Assembly: GCF_001641085.1 (NCBI RefSeq)
Contig: NZ_LXIE01000034.1
Location: 42,468-106,467, forward strand
DNA: 64,000 nucleotides
Direction: 5' to 3'
Source of the DNA: Aequorivita soesokkakensis
GTDB taxonomy: Bacteria > Bacteroidota > Bacteroidia > Flavobacteriales > Flavobacteriaceae
How positions within the stretch are numbered: the first letter of the stretch is position 1; every line of letters begins with the position of its first letter. Shown in pieces: positions 24,719 through 33,112 of this stretch. A program made the position numbers and the translations under genes. The notes under the pieces are model-generated. The model searched no databases, was not told the origin of the DNA, and saw only the letters and a program-made list of their open reading frames with translations.

Positions 24719-26275
24719 TTATTTTATCAATCCACCATCTTTGTCGTGGAAGTGATATTCGAGATACGTATACGCATCACGCGGTTGAATTTTCACCCAT
24801 TTTTTGTGCTCCAAAAACCATTTGGTACGCACACTCGGGAATCCTTTTGTTAAAAAGGCCGCTATAAAAGGATGCGTATTGAGCGTTATCTTTTTATAGT
24901 CTTTTGTGAAAAGGCGCTTCACCTCTTCGTTTATTCTGTTGATAACAATGATTGGCGCTTCAATTTCGCCATTTTCATCCCCGCTTCCATTTGCATTAGG
25001 ATCTTCTTCACGGGTCTTGATGTTCATCTCTGGCCTAACACGTTGGCGGGTTATTTGTATCAATCCGAATTTGCTTGGCGGGAGTATTTTGTGTTTTGCT
25101 CTGTCATCTTTCATTTCATCACGAAGATGATTATAGAGCTGTTTACGGTGGTTGGCATTTGCCAAATCAATAAAATCCACTACAATAATTCCTCCCATAT
25201 CGCGCAACCTTAGCTGTCTTGCCACCTCAGTGGCTGCAATCATGTTCACTTCAAGCGCTGTGCCTTCTTGTGTTTTTTGCTTGTTGCTTCGGTTACCGCT
25301 GTTCACGTCTATTACGTGCATTGCTTCGGTATGTTCAATTACCAAATAAGCTCCTTTGCTACCTGATACTGTTTTTCCGAAGGAAGTTTTAATCTGCCTT
25401 TCAATTCCGAATTTTTCAAACATCGGAACATTGCTATCATAGAACTTTACGATATTGTCTTTTTTTGGTGCAATTTCCTGCACATAATCTTTTATTTGCA
25501 AGTAAAGGGTTTCATCGTCAATATGTATTGCAGAGAATGAATCATTAAACATATCGCGGATGATGGATGCTCCCCGGTTTAGCTCGCTCAGCACTTTTGA
25601 AGGGTGGTGCGCCCCATGTAGCTTCTTACACATCGCTGTCCAGCGTTCGGTAAGGTTCTGTAAATCTTTGTCCAGTTCTGCTACTTTTTTGCCCTCGGCT
25701 ACGGTGCGTATTATTACGCCAAATCCTTTTGGTTTAATGCTTGTTATCAAGCGTTTTAACCTGTCTTTTTCTTCGTTGCTTTCTATTTTTTGGGAAACAG
25801 AAACTCTATCGGAAAACGGAACCAACACAATATATCTTCCAGCTATAGAAAGCTCGGAACTTATACGTGGTCCTTTGGTGGAAATGGGTTCTTTTACAAT
25901 TTGAACCAAGATGGATTGATTACTTTTTAAGGCATCATTCAAGTTGCCATGCTTATCAATCTCTTTTTCGAATGGAAAATTGGTCAAGGAATAATCCTTT
26001 AATTTACCAGAACTCACACTTTTCACAAATTTCAATTGTGAAAGCACTTTCGGGCCGAGATCGTGATAGTGTAAAAAACCATCTTTCTCATAGCCAACAT
26101 TCACAAAGGCGGCGTTTAGACCAGGGACTGTTTTACGTATTTTGGCAAGAAATATGTCGCCAACGGTAAAATTGTTGTCCTCTTCCTCTTTGTGGAGCTC
26201 TATTAGTTTTCCATCTTTTAAAAGGGCAAAATCAACTTCTTGTGAACCGGACCTAATAAATAATTCGTAGTTCAC
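24719..26275 (-). CDS. rng: Ribonuclease E/G family endoribonuclease (RNase G)
   Basis: A 518-residue RNase G-type enzyme for rRNA maturation and mRNA turnover. The S1 domain (about 35-130) contains the NAAFVNVGYEKDGFLHYHD motif. The DNase I-like catalytic core has the magnesium residues in HVIDVNSGN and GGIIVVDFIDLANANHRK. The zinc-link region, usually CPxCxGxG, reads TRQRVRPEMN without the Cys pair, so inter-subunit zinc may be absent. No long C-terminal scaffold is present, unlike RNase E. It follows HU and the 30-codon gene on the same strand after a structured 219-base gap. Confidence 0.93.
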   Translation of the reverse strand: MNYELFIRSGSQEVDFALLKDGKLIELHKEEEDNNFTVGDIFLAKIRKTVPGLNAAFVNVGYEKDGFLHYHDLGPKVLSQLKFVKSVSSGKLKDYSLTNFPFEKEIDKHGNLNDALKSNQSILVQIVKEPISTKGPRISSELSIAGRYIVLVPFSDRVSVSQKIESNEEKDRLKRLITSIKPKGFGVIIRTVAEGKKVAELDKDLQNLTERWTAMCKKLHGAHHPSKVLSELNRGASIIRDMFNDSFSAIHIDDETLYLQIKDYVQEIAPKKDNIVKFYDSNVPMFEKFGIERQIKTSFGKTVSGSKGAYLVIEHTEAMHVIDVNSGNRSNKQKTQEGTALEVNMIAATEVARQLRLRDMGGIIVVDFIDLANANHRKQLYNHLRDEMKDDRAKHKILPPSKFGLIQITRQRVRPEMNIKTREEDPNANGSGDENGEIEAPIIVINRINEEVKRLFTKDYKKITLNTHPFIAAFLTKGFPSVRTKWFLEHKKWVKIQPRDAYTYLEYHFHDKDGGLIK

Positions 26276-26292
26276 GTTACATTAATTTTGTT

Positions 26293-26314
26293 GTTCCGAA
26301 GTAAAACTCGGAAC
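26293..26314 (-). promoter_or_regulatory. Stem-loop in the RNase G leader
   Basis: GTTCCGA (26293-26299) pairs with TCGGAAC (26308-26314) around an 8-base A-rich loop, 18 bases before the start codon. The rest of 26276-26494 is non-coding and contains no gene I can support. Because RNase E of E. coli controls its own mRNA through a 5' leader hairpin, a similar role is possible. Confidence 0.45.
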
Positions 26315-26477
26315 TAATTAAACAATATTTTTCACAGATTTTATATAAAAATCCGGCGAAACTGCACCAAAACCAAAAGCCGGCTGTTGCAATCTCATTT
26401 TCAAAGAACGATTTTTCGTTTGTTTTATTCGGAAATAGTGCCAAAAAAGCAAGATTTCCTAAACACTTTTAAAACAG

Positions 26478-26503
26478 AAAAAGTAGTTTAGAAACTACTT
26501 TTT
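26478..26503 (-). terminator. Terminator overlapping the stop of the COX24-like gene
   Basis: AAAAAGTAGTTT and AAACTACTTTTT form a perfect 12-bp stem with a two-base loop. The stop codon of the 30-codon gene lies within the stem. Confidence 0.75.
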
Positions 26504-26587
26504 CTTTTTGTGGCGGTTAGCGCGACGACGCTTTTTACGCTTGTGGGTCGCTACCTTATGTCTTTTTCTTTTTTTACCACTTGGCAT
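26495..26587 (-). CDS. AURKAIP1/COX24-domain micro-protein (30 aa, mS38-like)
   Basis: The frame from ATG 26587 to TAG 26495 encodes 30 residues beginning MPSGKKRKRHKVATHKRKKR and ending NRHKKKK. The product is about 60% Lys/Arg/His. From knowledge of the family, it matches the AURKAIP1/COX24 (DUF1713) micro-protein annotated across Bacteroidota, whose mitochondrial relative mS38 is a small-subunit ribosomal protein. It is likely an rRNA-binding ribosome component. It lies 45 bases after HU on the same strand, with its own terminator. It is shorter than most gene-callers accept, and its composition and family match support it. Confidence 0.85.
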   Translation of the reverse strand: MPSGKKRKRHKVATHKRKKRRRANRHKKKK

Positions 26588-26632
26588 ACTAAAGTCTTTT
26601 TTAATGCTCCACCAAAGTGGAACGGGTTAGAA

Positions 26633-26923
26633 TTATTTTACGTCCACATTGGTCTTTACACCTTCAACAAAAACTTTTGCAGGTTTAAAGGCCGGAATAT
26701 TGTGGGCTGGTATTTTAATAGTTGTGTTTTTTGAAATGTTTCTTCCTGTTTTTTCAGCTCTTGTTTTGATAATAAAGCTTCCAAAACCTCTTAAATACAC
26801 ATTGTCTCCACCTTCCAAAGAGTTTTTTACTTCTTCCATAAAGGTTTCAACAGTAGCTTGTACTTCATTCTTTTCCATTCCTAGTTTTTCTGAAATCTTC
26901 GCTACGATATCTGCTTTCGTCAT
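26633..26923 (-). CDS. HU/IHF-family DNA-binding protein
   Basis: The 96 residues show the full HU fold: MTKADIVAKISEKLGMEKNEV, GDNVYLRGFGSFIIKTR, the beta-arm GRNISKNTTIKIPAHNIPAFKP, and the C-terminal helix. The arm tip carries the Asn-Ile-Pro that takes the place of the intercalating proline. It is a nucleoid protein, probably highly expressed. It has its own consensus promoter, is divergent from mutY, and is upstream of the COX24-like gene. Confidence 0.95.
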   Translation of the reverse strand: MTKADIVAKISEKLGMEKNEVQATVETFMEEVKNSLEGGDNVYLRGFGSFIIKTRAEKTGRNISKNTTIKIPAHNIPAFKPAKVFVEGVKTNVDVK

Positions 26924-26974
26924 TACTTTTAAATTTTAATTAATTTTCTTTTACTAGATTTTTTTTAGAGACCG

Positions 26975-27006
26975 CAAATATACATATTTTAAAATCAATA
27001 ATTCAA
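26975..27006 (-). promoter_or_regulatory. Promoter of the HU gene (TTG-21-TATATTTG)
   Basis: Read on the minus strand, TTG is at 27006-27004 and TATATTTG at 26982-26975, with a 21-base spacer and a 51-base leader before the ATG. Confidence 0.75.
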
Positions 27007-27052
27007 ACCTTAATCCTTTAAAATTTAAAGGGATATAGATTAATTTTACCCA

Positions 27053-28117
27053 ATGCTCAAAATAGCCCCATATTTTTCCAATAAACTCATTGCGTGGTAT
27101 TTACAAAACAAACGTGAATTGCCATGGCGAAATACCGCCAATCCTTACCATATTTGGCTTTCCGAAATTATGCTGCAGCAAACTCGAGTTTTGCAGGGTT
27201 TGCCCTACTATTTGAAGTTTGTTGAAGCCTATCCAAAAATTGAAGATTTAGCAAACGCTCCCGAGGATGAAGTTTTAAAACTTTGGCAAGGTCTGGGCTA
27301 TTATTCCCGCGCTCGAAATCTGCACGCAACAGCAAAAATGGTTTCAGAAGAAATGAAAGGTGCTTTTCCAAATAACTACAAAGATTTATTGAAGTTGAAG
27401 GGCGTGGGAGATTATACCGCGAGTGCAATCGCAAGCATTTCTTTTAACCAACCCGAAGCGGTTGTGGACGGAAATGTATATCGTGTGCTTTCACGTTTTT
27501 TTGGAATTTCCACTCCTATTAATACAACCGCTGGGCAAAAGGAATTTAAAAAGCTTGCGCAGCGGTTGATCGATAAAGACCAGCCCGGAACTTTTAACCA
27601 AGCCATTATGGAATTTGGTGCACGATTCTGCGTACCGCAAAACCCAGATTGTGGAAACTGCATTTTTAATGACTCTTGCGTGGCTTTTCAGCAGAGAAAA
27701 GTTTCGCAACTTCCTATGAAAATTAAGTCGAAGACCGTAAAAATCAGGTTTTTCAACTATTTGGTATTTCTTTCGGAAAACGAACGCACTATTTTGCAAC
27801 AACGAAATGGAAAAGGAATATGGCACAAACTCTATGAATTTCCACTAATTGAAACTTCTGAAGAAATCAATCTTTCGATGTTGAAAAAACTTCCACAGTT
27901 TCAAGATTTTTCAAAAAAACTGAATATTGAAAATATTTCCCTTTTCAATGAAAAACCGGTTGTCCACAAACTTTCGCACCAACATTTAAACACGCGTTTT
28001 TGGATTGTTGAAACTTCGGAAGCAAGTGAAAGCACAATCCCAATATCTGAAGTAAAAAATTATGCCGTACCTGTTTTGATCGAAAATTTCGTTTCAGAAT
28101 TTTTTGAAAATTATTGA
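27053..28117 (+). CDS. mutY: A/G-specific adenine glycosylase MutY
   Basis: Removes adenine mispaired with 8-oxoguanine. The HhH-GPD region LKGVGDYTASAIASISF precedes AVVDGNVYRVLSR with the catalytic Asp. The [4Fe-4S] cluster ligands follow as Cys-x6-Cys-x2-Cys-x5-Cys in CVPQNPDCGNCIFNDSC. The C-terminal NUDIX-like domain (about 225-350) recognises 8-oxoG. At 354 residues it is full length. It opens a mutY-ssb-gldE-gldD gene order that I recall from other gliding flavobacteria. Confidence 0.95.
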   Translation: MLKIAPYFSNKLIAWYLQNKRELPWRNTANPYHIWLSEIMLQQTRVLQGLPYYLKFVEAYPKIEDLANAPEDEVLKLWQGLGYYSRARNLHATAKMVSEEMKGAFPNNYKDLLKLKGVGDYTASAIASISFNQPEAVVDGNVYRVLSRFFGISTPINTTAGQKEFKKLAQRLIDKDQPGTFNQAIMEFGARFCVPQNPDCGNCIFNDSCVAFQQRKVSQLPMKIKSKTVKIRFFNYLVFLSENERTILQQRNGKGIWHKLYEFPLIETSEEINLSMLKKLPQFQDFSKKLNIENISLFNEKPVVHKLSHQHLNTRFWIVETSEASESTIPISEVKNYAVPVLIENFVSEFFENY

Positions 28118-28196
28118 TTGTTCACATCTTAATGTGGCAACCGCAAATCATTTCATATAAAAATTTAAAAAATCCTTATATTTAAAACGCAAAATT

Positions 28197-28204
28197 TACC
28201 TTTG
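28197..28204 (+). promoter_or_regulatory. Candidate -7 element (TACCTTTG) for ssb
   Basis: Exact TAnnTTTG match 24 bases before the ssb ATG. No clear TTG lies at the right distance. Confidence 0.5.
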
Positions 28205-28227
28205 CACAAATTGAAAAAGAAAGAATT

Positions 28228-28683
28228 ATGAGTGGAACTTTGAATAAAGTAATGCTGATTGGGCATACGGGCGATGATGTGAAAATGCATTATTTTGAAG
28301 GTGGCAACAGTTTGGGCCGTTTTCCTTTGGCTACCAACGAAACCTACACTAATAAATCTACGAATGAACGCGTAACCAATACCGAATGGCACAACATTGT
28401 GGTTCGAAACAAAGCAGCTGAAATCTGCGAAAAATATTTGAAAAAAGGCGATATGGTTTATATTGAAGGCCGCCTAAAAACGCGTAAATGGCAGGATGAA
28501 AAAGGCTTGGATAGATACAGCACCGAAATACATTGTACAGATTTTACCTTTTTAACCCCAAAGGGCGAAAGCAATAGTGCTTCAAATAATAATTCTGGAC
28601 AAAATGAACAGAAATCTGAGCCTACATCAGCACCACAAAACAACAATTCAGTTTCTGAAGAAGAGGATGATCTTCCTTTTTAA
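28228..28683 (+). CDS. ssb: Single-stranded DNA-binding protein
   Basis: The 151 residues contain an OB-fold (about 1-108, GTLNKVMLIGHTGDDVKMHYF and WHNIVVRNKAAEICEKYLKKG), a low-complexity Asn/Gln/Ser linker, and the acidic C-terminal tip EEEDDLPF that docks repair and replication partners. It binds ssDNA as a tetramer. It stands between mutY and gldE. Confidence 0.96.
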   Translation: MSGTLNKVMLIGHTGDDVKMHYFEGGNSLGRFPLATNETYTNKSTNERVTNTEWHNIVVRNKAAEICEKYLKKGDMVYIEGRLKTRKWQDEKGLDRYSTEIHCTDFTFLTPKGESNSASNNNSGQNEQKSEPTSAPQNNNSVSEEEDDLPF

Positions 28684-28704
28684 TGTTTAACTAAAACCAT
28701 CAAC

Positions 28705-30024
28705 TTGGACACGGAGCCCCCTGGTTTACTTTTTTTTATTGTTTTGGATTTTACCCAAATAACGAGCGGTGTAATGCTGTTTGTTCTACTTGCGTGTTCG
28801 GCAATGATTTCTGGTGCCGAAGTAGCTTTTTTTTCATTGACGCCTTCAGATTTTGAAACGAACGAAGAAAAGTCGATTGCAAAAAAACTGGGGATTGTTC
28901 AGCGTTTGCTTGCAAGACCGAAAAAGTTACTGGCTACAATTTTAGTAGCGAACAATTTTATAAACATTGCCATAGTATTGCTTTTTGACTCTTTAAGCGA
29001 AGCACTTTTCTCTGGAATCCAATCCAATTTTTACGGAATTGACGTTCGTTTCATTGTTGAAGTGGGCGTTGTTACTTTCTTTATTTTGCTTTTTGGGGAA
29101 ATTCTTCCGAAGATCTACGCGAACCGCAACCGAATTTCGTTCGCTGTTTTTATGGCGCAGCCACTGAATATTTTGGACACATTACTTTCACCAATCAGCT
29201 TGCCGATGCGCTCAGCCACGCTTTATTTACACGCGAAATACGGCAAACAGAAATCGAACATTAGCGTGGACCATCTTTCGCAGGCGTTGGAGCTTTCAAA
29301 CAAAGACACAACGCACGAGGAACAAAAAATTCTACAGGGAATCGTTACCTTCGGCAATACCGACACCAAACAGGTGATGAAAAACCGAATGGACATTTTT
29401 GCGCTGAACGAAGAGCAATCCTTCAAAGAAATTCTGCCCGAAATTATTGAGCATGGCTATTCGCGAATTCCCGTTTACAAAGACAGCATAGACAATATTA
29501 CCGGAATTCTTTATGTGAAGGATTTAATTCCCTACACAGACCGAAAAATCCTCGATTGGAAAACTTTAAAGCGCGAGGCCTATTTTGTACCCGAAAACAA
29601 AAAACTAGACGATTTGCTGAACGAATTCAAGGAAATGAAAATGCACCTTGCCATTGTTGTTGACGAATACGGTGGCACGAGCGGATTGATTTCTTTGGAA
29701 GATATTATAGAAGAAATTGTCGGCGAAATTAGCGATGAGTTTGATGATGAAGATTTGGTCTTTTCAAAATTGGATGACAATACCTTCGTTTTTGAAGGAA
29801 AAACCCCATTGAAAGATTTTTACAAAGTAATAAAACCCGAAGATCCGGAAGTTTTTGAGAATGAAAAGGGCGAAGCGGAGACCTTGGCTGGATTTCTATT
29901 GGAAATTTCAAAGGGTTTTCCGAAGAAGAATGAAGTAATATCTTTCCACAATTATGCGTTTACCATTGAAGCGTTTGAGGGCAAACGCATCAAACAAATA
30001 AAACTTACCATTGAAAATTTATAG
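28705..30024 (+). CDS. gldE: Gliding motility-associated protein GldE
   Basis: A 439-residue membrane protein of the CNNM/CorC class: a DUF21 domain with four membrane segments (about 15-180, including the SGAEVAFFSLTPSDFE signature), paired CBS domains (about 200-330, IDNITGILYVKDLI and EYGGTSGLISLEDIIEEI), and a C-terminal CorC_HlyC domain. It overlaps gldD by 14 bases, the gene arrangement known in Flavobacterium johnsoniae, where GldD is required for gliding and GldE is partly redundant with it. The start is TTG at 28705 (MDTEPPG), since the first ATG would remove the start of membrane helix one. Confidence 0.92.
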   Translation: MDTEPPGLLFFIVLDFTQITSGVMLFVLLACSAMISGAEVAFFSLTPSDFETNEEKSIAKKLGIVQRLLARPKKLLATILVANNFINIAIVLLFDSLSEALFSGIQSNFYGIDVRFIVEVGVVTFFILLFGEILPKIYANRNRISFAVFMAQPLNILDTLLSPISLPMRSATLYLHAKYGKQKSNISVDHLSQALELSNKDTTHEEQKILQGIVTFGNTDTKQVMKNRMDIFALNEEQSFKEILPEIIEHGYSRIPVYKDSIDNITGILYVKDLIPYTDRKILDWKTLKREAYFVPENKKLDDLLNEFKEMKMHLAIVVDEYGGTSGLISLEDIIEEIVGEISDEFDDEDLVFSKLDDNTFVFEGKTPLKDFYKVIKPEDPEVFENEKGEAETLAGFLLEISKGFPKKNEVISFHNYAFTIEAFEGKRIKQIKLTIENL

Positions 30025-30574
30025 CCTCGTTTTCCTTTTAATTTCCAGTATTTTCATCTTTGCTTCCTGTGAAGATGACGTTTTGGTAAAGCCTTCGGCT
30101 ATGCTTCGGCTAGACTATTCAAAACCTGAATACCGCACCGTAGAAACGGGTTGTCCTTATAATTTTTCAATGAACGGGAATGCTACAATGGTAAAAAAGA
30201 AAAATTGCGGTACAAATATTTATTACCCAAATATGAAGGCCACTTTATATTTAACCTATCAAGATATTCGCAACAATAATTTGGATTCGTTACTACAGGA
30301 TGCCCAAAAATTAGCTTTTGACCACACCATAAAAGCGAATAGCATCCCCGAGCAACCTTTTATAAATCCGGACAAAAAAGTGTACGGCATGTTTTATATG
30401 ATTAACGGAAATGCCGCGACCCAAGCGGAGTTTTACGTTACCGATAGCATCAATCATTTCTTGAACGGCGCTCTCTATTTTGACGCTAAACCGAACTTTG
30501 ATTCTATCTATCCAGCGGTAATTTATCTTCGGGAAGACATCCGCAAATTAATGGAAACCATTACCTGGGAATAG
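30011..30574 (+). CDS. gldD: Gliding motility lipoprotein GldD
   Basis: A lipoprotein of 187 residues: the signal peptide MKIYSLVFLLISSIFIFASC has its lipobox Cys at residue 20. The mature domain has the family stretch MLRLDYSKPEYRTVETGCPYNF and a second Cys pair (GCPY, KNCGTN). GldD is needed for gliding and T9SS function in F. johnsoniae, acting at the cell envelope. The start codon is TTG inside the end of gldE, so expression is probably coupled to gldE translation. Confidence 0.93.
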   Translation: MKIYSLVFLLISSIFIFASCEDDVLVKPSAMLRLDYSKPEYRTVETGCPYNFSMNGNATMVKKKNCGTNIYYPNMKATLYLTYQDIRNNNLDSLLQDAQKLAFDHTIKANSIPEQPFINPDKKVYGMFYMINGNAATQAEFYVTDSINHFLNGALYFDAKPNFDSIYPAVIYLREDIRKLMETITWE

Positions 30575-30665
30575 CACTCTGCAAACGCTACTTAAAAAAA
30601 GTTAACAAAGCCTTTGCAAATGGTTCAGCAAGTTTTTGTAACTTTTGACTGTAAAACCAACGATT

Positions 30666-31121
30666 ATGATCAAAGTATATTCACGTTACGGTATCGGGAT
30701 AGCAATAGTCCTGATTGCATATTTTCTTCTTTTAAAATTAGTTGGCCTGCACCAATATCCAGTTTTGAGCGCAGTAAATGGATTGATTTTCGGCGCAGGA
30801 ATTTATATGGCAATGAAAAAATACAGCGAGCGAAAAAGAAATTTTAAATATGAAAAAGGTTTTGAAGTAGGCCTGCTCTCCGGCGGAATTGCATCTATAC
30901 TCTTCACTCTTTTTATGGCAATTTATATGTACCAAATTGATACAGAGTTTGCCGAAAATATTATGAATGCCTGGAACTTAGAATATGATATGGGCACGCT
31001 AATGTTGCTTTTATCTATTTTAATTATGGGCTTTTCCACCACTTTGGTTTTAACACTTGCTTTTATGCAACTTCTCAAAAAATCCTGGAATACACAGGAT
31101 GGAAACAGGAATACCCTTTAA
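30666..31121 (+). CDS. DUF4199 family membrane protein
   Basis: The start at ATG 30666 gives 151 residues; an upstream TTG frame would add only seven residues. Four hydrophobic segments (about 8-26, 33-50, 70-92, 112-136) and the family loop MKKYSERKRNFKYEKGFEVG are present. DUF4199 proteins are common in Bacteroidota and unassigned. It follows gldD by 91 bases with no terminator, so it may share that transcript, but nothing else links it to gliding. Confidence 0.82.
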   Translation: MIKVYSRYGIGIAIVLIAYFLLLKLVGLHQYPVLSAVNGLIFGAGIYMAMKKYSERKRNFKYEKGFEVGLLSGGIASILFTLFMAIYMYQIDTEFAENIMNAWNLEYDMGTLMLLLSILIMGFSTTLVLTLAFMQLLKKSWNTQDGNRNTL

Positions 31122-31210
31122 ATAAAAATCCCAAACCGCAAATTCCGAATTCCAAAAAAAAATCCAAAAACCTTTAGTATTTGGCTTTGAAAAGATTAAA
31201 TAAAAATCCT

Positions 31211-31240
31211 TTGTTGTTTCCTTTTTAAAAATTATATTTG
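31211..31240 (+). promoter_or_regulatory. Promoter of rplU-rpmA
   Basis: TTG (31211-31213) and TATATTTG (31233-31240) are 19 bases apart, a full consensus match. The leader is 59 bases long. Confidence 0.75.
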
Positions 31241-31299
31241 CACCCGCTTTTGCCGGACGGTGAAAGCATTTTGTTTAACTAATTTATAAACGATTCGCT

Positions 31300-32046
31300 A
31301 TGTACGCAATTGTAGAGATAGCAGGGCAGCAAGTAAAAGTTGCGAAAGACCAGAAGGTTTTTGTTAATCGTTTGCCAGTTGAGGAAGGAAAAAAAGTGTC
31401 TTTTGACAATGTACTTCTTATTGGTGACGGAGACAAAATTACCATCGGCGCCCCAGCTATAGACGGAGCTCAAATAGGAGCCAAAGTCGTAAAACACCTT
31501 AAAGGTGACAAGGTTATTGTATTCAAAAAGAAAAGAAGAAAAGGTTTCCGCAAGAAAAACGGTCACCGTCAGTATCTTTCTGAAATCGTAATCGAAAGCA
31601 TTGTAGCCTCAGGAGCTACACCTGCTAAAAAGGAAGAAGCTAAAAAAGCTGCTCCTAAAAAAGAAACCAAGCCAGCCGCTAAAACTGAAGCTAAAAAAGC
31701 CGAGCCAAAAGCAAAAGCGAAAAAAGAAGTTGAAGTTAGCGAAAATCTTGTAACGCGTGCAGAGCACAGAGCGGAAGATGCTAATATCGAAATGAACATC
31801 GATAAAGTACTTCACAGTATCGGTACTGCTACAAAAGCAGAAGCAGATGATTTGAAACTCATCAACGGTATTGGCCCAGCTTATGAAGCTAGACTTAACG
31901 AAGTAGGCATCTATACTTGGGAGCAAATAAGCAAACTTAAAGCTGCAGACCGCGAAGAACTTTCAGCTATCGACGGGATTACCCGTGATAAGATTGAATC
32001 TGAAGAGTGGGTGAAGCAAGCTAAGGAATTGTTGAAAAACAAATAA
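31300..32046 (+). CDS. rplU: Ribosomal protein bL21 with a long C-terminal extension
   Basis: Residues 1-104 are a complete bL21 (MYAIVEIAGQQVKVAKDQKV, FKKKRRKGFRKKNGHRQY). Residues 105-150 are a Lys/Ala/Glu-rich flexible linker. About 183-248 form a helix-hairpin-helix-like domain (LKLINGIGPAYEARLNEVGI, then SAIDGITRDKI). Normal bL21 is about 103 residues, so the tail more than doubles the protein. Such extended L21 proteins occur in Flavobacteriia. The HhH domain resembles those that bind nucleic acids, and its role on the ribosome is unknown. It is co-transcribed with rpmA, 30 bases downstream. Confidence 0.95.
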   Translation: MYAIVEIAGQQVKVAKDQKVFVNRLPVEEGKKVSFDNVLLIGDGDKITIGAPAIDGAQIGAKVVKHLKGDKVIVFKKKRRKGFRKKNGHRQYLSEIVIESIVASGATPAKKEEAKKAAPKKETKPAAKTEAKKAEPKAKAKKEVEVSENLVTRAEHRAEDANIEMNIDKVLHSIGTATKAEADDLKLINGIGPAYEARLNEVGIYTWEQISKLKAADREELSAIDGITRDKIESEEWVKQAKELLKNK

Positions 32047-32076
32047 ACCGAAATCATTAATTAAAAAGTATAAACC

Positions 32077-32340
32077 ATGGCTCACAAAAAAGGAGTTGGT
32101 AGTTCCAAAAACGGTCGCGAATCAGAATCGAAACGTCTTGGCGTTAAGATTTTCGGAGGGCAGGCTGCCATTGCAGGAAATATCATCGTAAGACAAAGAG
32201 GTTATACGCATCACCCAGGTGAAAACGTATATGGTGGTAAAGATCACACCCTTCACGCGCAAGTGGACGGGACTGTAAAGTTTACCAAAAAGAGAGATAA
32301 CAAGAGCTACGTTTCTATCGTTCCAAACGCTGAAGCATAG
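32077..32340 (+). CDS. rpmA: Ribosomal protein bL27
   Basis: The 87 residues begin [20 protein letters not shown], the standard N-terminal tail that reaches the peptidyl-transferase centre without a cleaved Firmicute-type prepeptide. The core [20 protein letters not shown], then [16 protein letters not shown], is complete. It is second in the rplU-rpmA operon and is followed by a bidirectional terminator. Confidence 0.97.
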   Translation: MAHKKGVGSSKNGRESESKRLGVKIFGGQAAIAGNIIVRQRGYTHHPGENVYGGKDHTLHAQVDGTVKFTKKRDNKSYVSIVPNAEA

Positions 32341-32360
32341 TATCAACCTTGTATTATAAA

Positions 32361-32397
32361 AATAAAGACCTTCGCAGAAATGTGAAGGTCTTTTATT
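32361..32397. terminator. Bidirectional terminator after rpmA
   Basis: AATAAAGACCTTC pairs with GAAGGTCTTTTATT across a 10-base loop, with T/A tails on both sides. It separates rpmA from the convergent gene at 32393, whose stop lies in the right arm. Confidence 0.85.
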
Positions 32398-33046
32398 TTA
32401 TGGTATGTTTTTGAAATTCTGAAAAAGAAATAGTCTTTTTCAACCCCGTCCATTTCGCATCCTCTGGATAGTGGGTATATATAAAATCTGCAGGTTTCGT
32501 TAAATACCAATAATCATCCGTACTACTTTTGCTGCCATAACTAATGGCCCAAGTAATGTCAAGCAATTGCCATTTTCCATTTAGCTTTACGGCATTCCAA
32601 GTATGGTTCGGTTGCTTCACTTTTCGAATTTTACCCGAATAATCTTTTGTGAACCCGTGAATTACTTCCGCAGAGATTCCAACATTTTCACAAAGGCTTT
32701 TAAAGAGGAATGCATACCCTCCACAGAGTGCCATTTTACGCTCCAAGACGTTTTTAATTATATTTTCTTCTGAAGTGTAAATTTCCTTTTGAAGTTTTGC
32801 ACTTAATCGCAATTCATTGTCATAAGAAATATTGGAAGTTATCCACTCATAGATTGCGCGAACTTTATCAGTATCCGCAATAGCATCTTTTGTGATGGCA
32901 AAAGCAAGTTTTTCAGTAGAAAAAGCAGGCTTCTTTATAGAAATATAATCTCTCTGCTCAGTATCATTTCCAATTACGGCACCAATCTGTGCAAAGCAAT
33001 TAAATGCAAAGAATGAAAAAAGTAAAAAAATAAATTGCTTGCGCAT
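32393..33046 (-). CDS. Exported transglutaminase-like protein
   Basis: The start at 33046 gives MRKQFIFLLFSFFAFNCFAQ, a clear signal peptide; a longer frame would precede it with a charged segment. The mature protein (to residue 217) has a transglutaminase-core triad: Cys in ERKMALCGGYAFLFKSLCE, His in NHTWNAVKLNGKW, and Asp in LLDITWA. The IYEWITSNISYDNE segment is the usual domain start. It is probably a periplasmic cysteine protease or cross-linking enzyme of unknown target. Confidence 0.85.
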   Translation of the reverse strand: MRKQFIFLLFSFFAFNCFAQIGAVIGNDTEQRDYISIKKPAFSTEKLAFAITKDAIADTDKVRAIYEWITSNISYDNELRLSAKLQKEIYTSEENIIKNVLERKMALCGGYAFLFKSLCENVGISAEVIHGFTKDYSGKIRKVKQPNHTWNAVKLNGKWQLLDITWAISYGSKSSTDDYWYLTKPADFIYTHYPEDAKWTGLKKTISFSEFQKHTIK

Positions 33047-33112
33047 AAACCCAAAATGATTTATTTGAAAACGCAATTATTAAAGTTATATTGAAAACGA
33101 AGGTGTTAAAAC

